Source: Rutidosis leptorrhynchoides (taxonomy: Eukaryota; Streptophyta; Magnoliopsida; Asterales; Asteraceae). Taken from it: 64,000 nucleotides of DNA. Position 1 is the stretch's first letter, and each line of letters begins with the position of its first letter. The stretch covers positions 37,459,501-37,523,500 of the forward strand of contig NC_092340.1 in NCBI RefSeq assembly GCF_046630445.1, given 5' to 3'. This document shows, piece after piece, positions 26,195 to 41,365 of this stretch. The translations under genes were made by a program, and so were the position numbers. The notes below the pieces were generated by a model that saw only the letters and a program-made list of their open reading frames with translations, was not told where the DNA came from and did no database searches.

Positions 26195-27297
26195 TAAATT
26201 TTATAAGTTTACAGAGTATTATTATGTGTATATATGTGTGTGTGCGATGTTTGATGAAATGAAAAATAATAGAAGGCCTTTTAAAGAAAATTTTCGTCAC
26301 CTAACTACTTTATGTCGGCAAAACATTACACGATTCGTGTAAATGGGTACACGATTCGTGTAAGGTATAGTCACGAAAGTTGTAGATTTTTGAGTTACGG
26401 TCGTTTGGACACCAAGATCACCCTTTTTCGAGTCCGAATGAATTAGTTATGATTTTTCTCGTGCAAGTGCGCAGGTTTAGTGATTTCCAACATTTTAACT
26501 TGAAATCTTGTGATGAAATGTTGTAGTCTTTTGGTGCTCATTAAAAATCTTTATATTATCTTTATTTTTATTTTTATATCATTGAAAATCCCTAAAAATA
26601 TTTTATAATCAAATTATATTATATCAAAAAAAAAAATGTTCGTTGTTTAACTAAGTATTTTTAAATACAAAACGTTTTATATTTAGCTAAAGACTATATT
26701 TAATCATTTTATAAAAATACATAAATATATATTTAATAAACACGCTTTATTTAAATATTCATTTTTATTAAAATCACGGACCGTTATCATTTACAATTTG
26801 TCAAAAGGTTTCAAGAAAAATTCCAACTTTTAAGATAACGTTAAAAATCTTTATTCTTATCAAAATGGTTTGATAATAATTTGACGAAAGTGGTTTCAGA
26901 TATTTATAAAAATTATAATCCTTTTTAAAGAAGACGTGACATATAAATCATATTTTATAATTTCTAAAATAATAACAGATAACTATATTAAACTTAATAA
27001 TTACACCTTGACATGTAGTAAAAATATATTATCTTTTACTCTCGCCGATAAATATAGTATTCTTATATCGAAACCAAATATTACATATCTAATACCTTGT
27101 TAACGTTATCAATTAATAAATATATATCATATATACACATAAAAGTTCGTAAATGGTTAGGCTTGGTCAATGGGTAACTAATCATTCAAATATAGATTTC
27201 AGACTTTCTAGACTCAACATTAAGGTTTTTGCTTATCGTGTCGGAAATATATAGAGTTTAAGGTTTAAATTTGGTCGGAAATTTCCGGGTCGTTACA
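24196..27297 (-). repeat. LARD-1 5' LTR (right copy)
   Basis: Nearly identical to 17240-20340; I see only a handful of base changes and one A-run length change. The primer site at its left edge marks it as the 5' LTR. Confidence 0.9.
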
Positions 27298-27302
27298 ATT
27301 TC

Positions 27303-29316
27303 ATCTTAAACCTCATTTGTATATTGACGATTACAATCTGCGTTCAAACCTTTTATGATTCTTGAAAACACCTCAATCGAGACGATAAACCAACCGCACT
27401 CCATCTACGAAAGAAAAGATTGATGCATATAGTTATACACCTGAAAACACTCAGAACCCGAGTAAACGTTTAACACGTATCTGTGCTAGCTCCATTGGCA
27501 TTGTTATTACCGAAAATAACTTTGCAACTCCTGTTCGAGTAGCCAATTTTTTCACAGCTCCAGCAAGTCAAATTCAATTTTTCAGACGGATTAGCCTTAT
27601 TATAACCTTGATTTATAAGGTTGCCTTTCGTCATCGTTACCGGGGAACCGTTTACACCCCATCACATTATCAGAAAATTTAGCAGCAACTTAATTACTCA
27701 TTGACTTAAGTCTCTTCGAAGAACCATTATGGTTGTTCATTAAAACCGTACCATATACTCATCCATATCTTATAACGAGAATTGCCATACCAATTACATG
27801 AAATCAGCAATCAGTATTTGGAATCTCGTAGCATTTCTACATCAACAGTTATATGTATACATATAACATTTATCTCATAGAATTATGAACTTTCATTCTG
27901 AAATTCTGAAAAGCACTCTAGCTTACAAATCAGATCTCTGAGTTCTGAAAAATGAATCGAGCAAACATGAAGGAGACCAAGGACAAATACAAAGACCAAA
28001 CCCTGTATTTAAAGAATCCTGATGATTCTGTTTTTGATGAAATCTTTAGCGAATACCTTACTCCTTAACCGCTCTAAATCATCGTGAATGAATTTCTTCA
28101 TCACAATTTGGTTCTACTTTCCAAGATAATATCGTATCTTTCATTGTAAAAATCCTCAATATTTCTGAAGTTATCTTCATAAATATTCTCCTTCGATATT
28201 AATTATCTCTCTGCACTATCCATATTATATCATAAAAAGGAAACTGTTTTAGTTTCTATATTCTGCGAACCTTCGAATTTAAAATATGAATGTTTTTGTA
28301 GTGTTGGAAACTGATGCATGAGTTAGTATAACATAATGACACTTGATCAACGTGATTATATTACAGTAATTCATGCTGAGTTTCTAATGGAACGTGATGA
28401 TTCACAGAACATACCGTCATCATGTGCCATTTACACGACTCTTGCATTCTACTCAATCTCTAAACATATTAAGAACATATCTTCTTGATAGTTCTATCTT
28501 GTCGGATATTCTGGTAATTTGACAAATCAAGATCGTGCCATTACAATTTCCTTCTTAGAACATTAACTATGTTCATTTCAAAATCCATACCTACGAATTC
28601 CGGACTATTATTCGCTTGACTTGAAGTCGAGAAGAGGAGATAAAAGTATGGAACTCTTGAATATAAAAGAAAATATAAAGTTCGACAACAATACATAAAC
28701 TACAAACCGTGCATATCAATACGTATTGCCACGTAAAGGCACGGGAAAATTAAAAACACTATAACCCCAAGGTAATAGTAGAAGTGAATTAAATCCTCCG
28801 GTGGTAGATGAAAGAGAAGAATGAAAGATATGAAAGTTAAGAGTATATCAAGAATCAGAACGGGATAGAGCATATTGACGAATGTTTTAAAGTATGAATT
28901 AAGGAGGAAGAATAGAAGATGTGAGATATGGAAAATAAGGAAAAGAAGGGGGTGGATTTATAGTAAAATATCCGACAGATCAATCGAAACAGATTATTGC
29001 ATTTAATCAAAGAAAATCCTAATTTCCTTAATCACCGAAGAACCAAATCTTATTACGAAGATTTTCTTTAAATCCCATGAATTCCGGAAATCAATCCTAT
29101 CTACGTCAAAAGATATGACGAATCTATACTTATTCATTTCACTCTATTGCGATAGCTTCACTTATACTCTTCGCGTAATCAAATTGTTTTATCTATATCA
29201 TTCAATGATGATAAAACTTTAATTATCAACTCATATTCGTCATGAAAACATTCTTATTGCTAGCCCTGACGACCTCACTCAAATTTCGGGAAGAAATTTC
29301 TTTAACGGGTAGGTAC
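27303..29316 (+). other. LARD-2 internal region, right non-coding part, with polypurine tract
   Basis: It continues LARD-2 after the LARD-1 insertion. No frame stays open. The polypurine tract TTTAACGGGTAGGTA (29301-29315) immediately precedes the 3' LTR. Upstream, ATTTCGGGAAGAAATTTC (29283-29300) parallels the LARD-1 counterpart at 20358-20378. Confidence 0.7.
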
Positions 29317-33327
<4,011 letters not shown>

Positions 33328-34788
33328 TGATGTGGTAGCGGAGTGGTATAAAATAGTTATTAATTTTTGCAGGAAATGCTATTAAATATGATACAATTTT
33401 ACACAAGATATTTATTTATTTATAGAATAGATATACTTAAACCTTGCTACAACACTTATAGGCAGTGTACCTAATCGTAAAGTAGTGTAGTTTTTAGTAA
33501 GTCCGGTTCGTTCCACAGGGAAATCTTTAAACAAAGCTTAACGCTATATTAGTTTACTTTTATAAAAATACAAATATATATATATATATATATATATAAG
33601 TAATATTATTATTATAAAGGGGGGTTTTTACCGTTTAATGACCGGTTTGTCGATTTTAAAACTTTAGTCGCAGTTAAAACCAAATGTAAAATATTAAAAA
33701 TAAATACAAGACTTAAATTAAAGCATAAAGTAAATAACGATAATGAAATTGCGAATAATAAAAGTGCGATAAAATAAACTTGCGATAATTAAAAAGTACG
33801 ATAATTAAAAGTGCAATTAAATAAAATAACAATAAAAATGCGATAATTAGAAGTGCAATTAAATATAAAATAAAGGAAATTAAATATGAAATAAAAGAAT
33901 TATGCTTATTTAAACTTCCGTAATCATGATGTTTGACGTGTTGATTTTAGTTTTATGCCCATGGGTTAATTGTCCTTTGTCCTGGATTATTTAATATGTC
34001 CGTCTGGTTTTTGTCCATAACAGTCCATCAGTCATAAATATAAAGTGCGAGTGTCCTCGTCAAATTATCCTTATACCCGAAGTTAAATATTCCAACTAAT
34101 TGGGGACTTAAACTGTAACAAGATTTTAATACTTTGTTTAATAATTACACCAGGATGTCGACTGAGTGTAACCCAAGGTTTTAATATTTTGTTATCAATT
34201 ATACCAAGTGTCCTTGTACATAATTTCACCCCTGTTTTAATTATTCTAGTGGCTATTAATCCATTCCCGTGTCCGGTTAAATAAACGATTATTCGTACAT
34301 ATAAATACCCCGCCCATCGTGTCCGATTGAGTGTATATGGTAATTTATAGGGACGCCCAATTGTAAATCTTTATATTAACATTAACAAACTATCATTTAG
34401 TTAAGCAAATATAAAGCCCATTAATAGCTCATAGTCTAATTTCCACAAGTGTCGTTCTTTTGTCCAAACCCCAATTATGGTACAAAGCCCAATTACCCAA
34501 TTTTAGTAATTAGCCCAACATCATGATTACTTCGTTTTAAATAAGCATAATAATAACTTAGCTACAAGACATTAATGTAAAAAGGTTGAACATAACTTAC
34601 AATGATTAAAAATAGCGTAGCGTTACACGGACAGAATTTCGACTTACACCCTTACAACATTTGCTAACATACCCTTATTATTAGAATTATAATTAAAATT
34701 AAAATTAAAATATAAATTATAAATATAAATATATCGTATGAATGGAGAGAAAGAAAGATAGATTGATTTGTGGTGCACCAAAGCTCGA

Positions 34789-34796
34789 TTTTTATA
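34789..34796 (-). promoter_or_regulatory. probable TATA box of Athila LTR (3' copy)
   Basis: Minus-strand CCTATAAAAATCG gives a TATA box about 540 bases into the LTR and 25 bases downstream of the palindrome pair. The equivalent in the 5' LTR is 49795-49802, which would drive the genomic RNA. Confidence 0.55.
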
Positions 34797-34820
34797 GGCA
34801 TGTGGGCTGGAACTGGGGCT

Positions 34821-34866
34821 CATGCGATCGCATGGATTTATGCCTTCCAGGCCATGCGATCGCATG
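34821..34866. promoter_or_regulatory. CATGCGATCGCATG palindrome pair, 32-bp spacing (3' LTR)
   Basis: Copies at 34821-34834 and 34853-34866. The second extends to a perfect 20-bp palindrome, GGCCATGCGATCGCATGGCC (34850-34869). The pair sits directly upstream of the LTR TATA box on the minus strand. Confidence 0.85.
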
Positions 34867-35332
34867 GCCAGCTGGGGAGGCTCATTTTTGGTTGTTTTCT
34901 TCTGCCGACGGTTTTATAAATAATATAATATATTAAATAATTATAAGAATTATTTAAATATTATATTATATTTATGTGCATAGTTGACTTGTAATTTTTA
35001 GTCCGTTGCGTCGAGCGTTGAGAGTTGACTCTGGTCCCGGTTCCGGATTTTCGAACGTCCTTGCGTATATTTAATATCTTGTACTTTGCGTTTTGAATCT
35101 TGTACTCTTGTAATTTCGAGACGTTTCTTATCAATAATTGGAACCTCTTTGATTGTATTTTGTACTTTTGAGCTTTTTGGTCGTTTGCGTCTTCAATTCG
35201 TCGAATCTGTCTTTTGTCTTCACCTTTTATTATTTAAACGAATATCACTTGTAAATAGAACAATTGCAACTAAAAGCTTGTCTTTCTTGAGGAATAATGC
35301 TATGAAATATATGTTCGTTTTTAGCATTATCA

Positions 35333-35347
35333 AATATTCCCACACTT
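35333..35347 (-). other. Athila polypurine tract
   Basis: Minus-strand AAGTGTGGGAATATT adjoins the 3' LTR start. Related AAGTGTGGG blocks occur at 36611-36625, 36959-36973 and 41356-41367. Confidence 0.65.
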
Positions 35348-37447
35348 GAGCGTTGCTTGTCCTCAAGCAATATCGTCTTGAAATACTAGAATCACTTCTT
35401 TATTCTTCACACTTTGTACATCAGTGATTTCTATACGGCGGTATAAACAATGGTAGTAACGATATGGTTTACAGTCCCACATGACTTATAAAAATTTAGA
35501 TCCATTAAGGAAATTGGATCTTTATGAAAACATTTGATCTTTTGAAAATTAAATCTAGTTTTTACCCTAGATAAGTTTTCCGGAATAACCCTTTACCGGT
35601 GTTTGCAAAATATTTTTGTGGGTTTAGTGGGTTTCAGATTTAAAAATTTTAGCTCAAAACTTGCGGTTTTGTGTCACCCACTTGCTAACCTTGTATTTGG
35701 GAAGCAACACGTCCAGTTTACTTGCTCCGTATATTACCTTTCGGTAAACTACCGTCCGGTTGTAAAGGAAAGCGTTGAACAAGCAACTGTTAAGGCAATG
35801 TCCCCTGACATGCTTTTAATTATGGTCTATAACGTGTCGGACGCAATTACTATCCTTGGTAGGAGCAATAGTAAAGCTCACCCTTATGATTTTTCGGTCT
35901 GGCACAAGGTCCTGTCTTTGACCACTATGCAACCACCGTTCTTACGGTTGACACCCGATTTAGTTCAGGTGACCTAATGAATTCCAGGTGAATTCCTAGG
36001 ATTTTACGTTCAATGGTAATGAACGCATTGAAAATAGGGTTTTCAGAAAACAATTCGGTTTGTAATTTTGATCAAAATATTTTCTCGTTCAAGCTCGAGT
36101 TTAGATATCATTGAATTCCATGAGTTTGTAATTCTCAATCTTTAAGGTCAATCTCAAGGATTGAGTAATATCAGGCTTAAAAGCTGATTTTTGATCTTTT
36201 AAGGAGATTATCCTTTCTGGGGATCTGATTCATTAGTCTTATCAAGCTAATTTGCATGGTGCCCCCCCCATTGTACGAGATAAATCCTTCTCATGGTTAG
36301 GATAAATCTGACCACTTGGCGACCCTGTTTGATGCTGAGGTCCGTGGATTTCCTGCTGATTTTAGAGATGACTTTTCTAGATTTTTCGTCAACCTACAGC
36401 TGGTCTAGACGACAACTTCTTGACCTAAATCAAGAAGCGCGTGTCTTTTTCAGAAGACTTTACTTCCTTTTAATGATGGAATTGATTCATCGTGTAGATC
36501 CATCTCTTCTTTTCTTTCATCGGGTAAAATGGTTTAGTTTAGTCCAAAGCAAAAGTATTTTCAGTTATTTGTTACAGATATATGTGACATATGTTTAAGA
36601 TAACTTGATAAATTTTCCCACACTTGGCTTTTATTTTCCTTTTTATCGTCCTCTATTCCATTTTAAATGAATTTTAACATTTTGGTTTGTTTCTCAATTT
36701 ATGTCCTTTCTGAGGTAACAATAATTTCGGTGTTAAAACCTAGTTTTATCGTTCATAAATATGTATAAACATGATTTTGAGTTCATTTAATTGAAAATTT
36801 TTTAAAAATTTTACTAGAATTGGGTAGTCAGTATATAAGACTAGGGCTGTTCTTTATTATCAGAGAGCATTAGATTCTAATACAACTACTACTTTACTAG
36901 TATTTTTAATGGTAACCAAGTGTTTATGATAAAAATTTTAAAATCCGAAAGAATTTAACCCCTTCCCACACTTAAGATCTTGCAATGCCCTCATTTGCAA
37001 GAAATCAGTACAATTTAAATTATTGAGGGTGATTAGCGTAGAAATGATTAAATTTTACCAAAGTTTCCAAACATATTGGCGTTTGTTTGCTGAATGATAA
37101 ACGGTGCATATCATTTGTTCATTTCGTCTGTTGTTACATCACATTTATTTGTCATCTTGTCGTCAAAATTAGTAGCTTTTGCTGAAATTAATGCCAGTCT
37201 TTGAAAATGCGCTGTTTTACCCTGTTTTGTACAATCGACAATATACATACATACAAATATAATCATGCATGGCAATTTGAAATGGGACTTAATATCCCAC
37301 TTTCAAATTCTAAATATGAAATATTAGTACACAATAGTAATAAAAATAATAAAAATTACACAAATATATCCAATAACATAAGTTTAAACATGAAAAAGTC
37401 AAAAGATAAAAACATAAAAATTATAAAAATAACCAAATGGAACTAAA
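35348..37447. other. Athila 3' non-coding region
   Basis: This 2.1 kb lies between the env-like gene and the 3' LTR. It contains two extra polypurine-like blocks and an eight-C run at 36263-36270. On the plus strand (antisense to the element) there is an open frame at 35603-35977, listed separately, and one at 36293-36598 without recognisable features. Confidence 0.6.
35603..35977 (+). CDS. possible antisense ORF of the Athila element (124 aa)
   Basis: An ATG-started frame of 124 codons on the strand opposite to gag-pol, between the env-like gene and the 3' LTR. It contains plausible protein sequence such as VKESVEQATVKAMSPDMLL, with no simple repeats. Antisense ORFs at this position are known in some plant Tat and related LTR elements. 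No promoter is evident and I recognise no domain. It may equally be chance. Confidence 0.25.
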   Translation: MQNIFVGLVGFRFKNFSSKLAVLCHPLANLVFGKQHVQFTCSVYYLSVNYRPVVKESVEQATVKAMSPDMLLIMVYNVSDAITILGRSNSKAHPYDFSVWHKVLSLTTMQPPFLRLTPDLVQVT

Positions 37448-39636
37448 TCAGTCTGGATAGGGGTTCCAGTTCATCTCATCGGGTGGGTTCCATTGTTGGT
37501 TATAGGTATTCTGATAGGCTTGGTCATAGTCATACCGGTTAAAGGGTGGTCGGATATCGGGGCTATGTGGCGGAAAATGAGCAGGTCGAGTAGGTACATA
37601 GTTATTTGGTACCTGATATGATAGCTGGCTCATGATTTGGTGCTGATGAACTAACCAGCTATCATGTTGGCATCGCCTATAATCCTCGTATACTCGCTCG
37701 GAGTTCCACTGCTCATACATACTATGTCTTGCCGCGTTCGTCATTGCTTCCTCATCTATACGAACGTGGACGTCAAGAATAGCATCTCGAAAGACATCCC
37801 TAATGTCTTCCGCCTCCTCCATTTCCTCGTCTGAGCCTCTCTCTACCTGAGGATGAGATCCCTCATAGGGTACTGCCTGGTTACGTCTACTTTTCAATAC
37901 CTTAGCACCCACATAAACTTTCAATCCTAAGGGCTCAACCTGTTCTCTACAAATCTGTAATGGACCCCCTTGGTTCCTATCAACACCTAAATACTCTCCA
38001 ATGAGAGTAACAAAAATACCTCCTCCAATTATACTCCCGTCCTGCAATCCCTCTACCATTTTAGATAAATAAAAAGCAACACAGTAAGGGATATTGACAA
38101 AGCTTCTAGGATCCCGAATACACTTTAGGTAGAATAAATCATATAAGGTAATTTTTTCTTTATTATGACCTCTTTGTGTAATCGAGTTAGCCAAAAATCT
38201 ATGAATAATACGAAGCTCGGCTCTGTCAATATGTGTATAGGAGTGTCCTCCTGCTCGTGTAAAAACATCAAAATGTGACATACGCCTCCAAATGGCGTCA
38301 GCGTCAAAGTTACTATCTACCCGTTCACCATAATGAATCAAGTTTGTACAATCGGGTAATAGCAACTCACCAGGAGTATATATCTGTAAGGCCCTGGCCA
38401 TGTCCAGCATGGACATTCTGTACATCCTACCGCCAAGGATAAACCTAAGAAATCTTCTATCATATATTCTAACTATATTTGTATCAAGTGATACAGTACT
38501 CATCAACTCAACACACCATTCCTTATATACAGGTCTACGAATGGTGAAAAGACGTTCCCAATCTGTAAAAGAAGAACTGTCATACCTTTGAACTAAAAGC
38601 TGTCTAACACGGTCAGCTAGATGGACCGTTTCTAAAGGGGACCAATCAATTACCCTTGGCACCTCTACATTTTTTGTTACCAATTTGAATTTGTTCCTTT
38701 GATATGTCTCGTAATCTCTCCATCTTCTATCAAATCTCAGATTAGGATGTAGAGTGTGCTCAGGAATCGTTGGGAATTCTACTGGCGGCCTCATTGGGAA
38801 TACTATGAATTCATCAACAAATTGTACCGGATCATAATAAGGTATGTGCTGATCAGGCTGTTGTTGTTCCTGTTGTGGTTCTTGTTCGTGTTGCATTTCT
38901 GGTTCTGGTTCTGGTGCTGGTGCTGGTCGTCTAGATGATGATGCTCCTGAACCTCCAGTATCGGCTCTCTGTAAAACACATTAAACACAAAAATTGTGCA
39001 TCCAAATATGCATTAGTGTTAGCAAAATAACAACTTAAAACAATCACTATAACATGTTAAATCAAAATTAAACTTATACACATTTTCACAATTTTTCACA
39101 ATTCTACACTTTTCAAATAAGCACATATGAAAATGTATACAAAATTCATAAGCATTTAACTCAAATAACATGTCAAAATATTCATTACTAATAATTAAAC
39201 AAGTCTCAAATGGCAAATATATCAAATAAATCAAGTTCATGAATTTTGGACTTAAAAAGTCCACTTTAATCTCCAAAAATCATGTTTAGGATCATTGTTT
39301 GGATCATTTAACTATCTAAACATGTTACACTACTCAATTTAGCAATAATTCATGACAAAAATCAGCCATAACCTGTTTATATCAAAAAGCCCCAAATTGC
39401 TCAAGAACACAAACCCTAGATTTCTAAAAATTTTGAAGTTTTTGGCTTCAAATCATGTTAAATAGCATCAATCTAGGTTATACATGCATAAAATACTAAC
39501 AATTTAACACTAATTACATTAGAAATTAACAATATTACATTAGGTAAAAAATTGGTAATTATCACAAAAACTAGGAATTTATAGAGTTTAGGGGTGTAAT
39601 TTTTACCAATTTGCTGAGGAATGAGAATCTAGGCAT
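37448..39636 (-). CDS. Athila ORF1/env-like protein, two-exon gene
   Basis: Exon 2 is open from 38968 to the stop at 37448 (507 codons, internal ATG at 38896). A good 3' splice site (TTTTACAG) at 38969-38972 and an upstream ATG exon at 39636-39607, ending at a GTAAAA donor, join in phase, giving about 516 residues. The N-terminus is Ser then Pro/Glu/Gln-rich. A globular part follows with YETYQRNKFKLVTKNVEVPR, RRPVYKEWCVELMSTVSLD and RRFLRFILGGRMYRMSMLDM, resembling the Athila ORF-1 family. The tail is Tyr/Asn/Pro-rich. I see no signal peptide or clear membrane anchor, so 'env-like' describes position between pol and the 3' LTR, not function. The frame is intact although pol is not. The exon join is predicted only. 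Confidence 0.75.
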
Positions 39637-39780
39637 GATTAGAGCAAGAAATTTGATGAATTACGGTGGAAAAATGGCGAAAATTGGTGAATTTTTAGAG
39701 TTGGTTCGTGAATGTGTGTGTGTTTTGTGGATGAAGAGCAGACCCGCTGCTGTTTTTGTTTCTGACCTGCATTTGGTCCC

Positions 39781-39826
39781 CATGCGATCGCATGGGTTCC
39801 AAGTGCAAACCCCATGCGATCGCATG
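39781..39826. promoter_or_regulatory. CATGCGATCGCATG palindrome pair, 32-bp spacing (upstream of env-like gene)
   Basis: Copies at 39781-39794 and 39813-39826. The second extends to CCCCATGCGATCGCATGGGG. The pair lies 145-190 bases upstream of the predicted env-like start codon (39636), and TATA-like stretches (TTTATAAAGC, TTTATAAAAA) lie 30-70 bases beyond it. It may be part of a subgenomic promoter; that is inference. Confidence 0.8.
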
Positions 39827-40795
39827 GGGTGCCGGCTACAGTGTTTTCAGCTTTTTTTTTTATAAAACCTTATGCTTTATAAAACTTATAATTAATTAAA
39901 TTTTAAAAATTTTGTTTTCCTTTAGGAGCGAGGGCGTTTCGGATCGTTGTCCTAGTCAGTCCCTCGACAAAATTTTAAAATTTGTCAAATCAAAGCGCGG
40001 TTTTTAAAAGTAAAGATTTTTGGGTTTTTTAATGTTTTTGGCATACTTTAATTCAATAAAATTAAAAATAATGATAATAAAAGTTCTCGTCCCTCCCTCG
40101 GGTAAAGCAATTTCGGTTTAAAGACCTAGTCTTCAACTTACGACGAATTTTTAAAAATCATATTTTTAACTTAATGAGATAAAGTAAATTTTTATTTTTA
40201 AATTCACACAATTTAAATATAAAATTCAAAATTAATATTAAAAAATCACACCAAACTTAAAATTTGAAATGCATAAAATTAAAAATTCATATTTTAAAAA
40301 TTAAAAATTCACACCAAACTTAATTTAAAAATTCAAATATTTACAATTTTAAAAATATTGTTTTTTACAAAGTTTACAATATTAATTTAAGATTTAAATA
40401 TTAATTTTAAAAACATGGTAAAAATAAAATTAAAAATCTTTTTGGCTTTTTATCCCACTTTAATCAATCAAATATTATCAAAAATATGCGCCCCTCTTTT
40501 CGGTAAAGTAATTTCGGTTCCAAGACCTAATTTAACTCATGACGAATTTTTGAAATATTTTGGGTTGATTGATTAAAGATATTTATGCCTTAAGAATAAA
40601 CGTTAAATTTCGCAGTGATGTAATAAATTTTTGAATGATATCAATAATTTCGGTCGCCAAACCTAATTTTATTTAATACCAATTTAATACTTTATAGCGA
40701 AAAAATTAGCGTTTATTATCAAAAGGTTAAAAATAAAAAAATAAAAACTGTACAAACATACCTGTGAAATAGATTTTTTAGTTATATGATCTATC
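39827..40795 (-). other. AT-rich non-coding spacer of the Athila element
   Basis: No ORF. Three imperfect repeats carry CCTCGGTAAAGTAATTTCGG-like and GACCTA motifs (around 40090-40130, 40495-40530 and 40645-40665) and are phased with long A/T runs. Confidence 0.5.
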
Positions 40796-41194
40796 TCATT
40801 CATAAGATAGTCGGTTTAATTGGTTTTCCATGGCTACATAGGCGTAACCTCGAGCATTCAGTGTCTTTTCTTCTAAACATATGAACGGTCCGTCTCTGCA
40901 TAAAGTAACAAATTCGGTATTTGAATAGGTTTGATTATTTGAACATTTACCTCCATGTGACCATTTTCCGCATTTGTGACATCTTTCTAGGTGTCGTGCT
41001 CTTCTTTTCGCTGCGGATTTTGATTTTCCTTTACCAAATTGTAACTTATTATCTTCGCATCTGGATTCTTTTCTAACTCCGTCCATTCTTTCTCTAATTA
41101 CTGATACTAGTTCACTCGGTAGTATGTCATTATTACGTTTAGTGATCAAAGCGTGTAGCATTAGACCATGGTTTAGTTCACAGGCAGTCTTCAT
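40796..41194 (-). CDS. small zinc-knuckle ORF of the Athila element (132 aa)
   Basis: An open frame from ATG at 41194 follows pol by 170 bases. It is basic in the middle (GKGKSKSAAKRRARH) and then has a Cys/His cluster, CHKCGKWSHGGKC (CX2CX4HX3C), like a nucleic-acid-binding zinc knuckle. The start (MKTACELNHGLMLHALITKR) has no motif I know. The function is unknown. It could be an accessory nucleocapsid-like protein or an exon of a spliced product. Confidence 0.5.
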   Translation of the reverse strand: MKTACELNHGLMLHALITKRNNDILPSELVSVIRERMDGVRKESRCEDNKLQFGKGKSKSAAKRRARHLERCHKCGKWSHGGKCSNNQTYSNTEFVTLCRDGPFICLEEKTLNARGYAYVAMENQLNRLSYE

Positions 41195-41365
41195 TTTGTA
41201 AAAACCTAAAAAAATAAAAATTCAGAATGGGGGGAGAAGACTAGTTCTTTAGGGTCTGCTAGGGAAAGACCATTCAGGTTCCATTTTCGAGAACTACACG
41301 AAAACAGATAATCTAACTCTAACAGAAATACATATTATCCTTTAAAGACTTGATTCTCCCCACAC

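Larger units (their letters stand above)
17240..27297 (-). mobile_element. LARD-1: complete non-autonomous LTR retrotransposon
   Basis: A 10.06 kb minus-strand element flanked by the perfect 5-bp duplication ATTTC (17235-17239, 27298-27302). Each LTR is about 3.1 kb, and the two are nearly identical over their length, indicating a recent insertion compared with its host LARD-2. The 3.86 kb internal region has no gag, protease, reverse transcriptase, RNase H or integrase. Primer site and polypurine tract are intact, so its RNA could be reverse-transcribed by enzymes supplied in trans. Confidence 0.9.
33328..35332 (-). repeat. Athila 3' LTR (left copy)
   Basis: In plus coordinates it runs from TGATGTGGTAGCGG to AGCATTATCA; the minus strand starts TGATAATGC, a usual Athila LTR start. 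It pairs with 48346-50333. Differences include the length of a TA run (33577-33598), a 6-base indel near 34903 and scattered substitutions. Confidence 0.93.

Noticed and set aside
37448..39636. Calling the env-like protein a true envelope glycoprotein
   Set aside because: No signal peptide, clear membrane anchor or cleavage site is visible; it resembles the Athila ORF-1 family.
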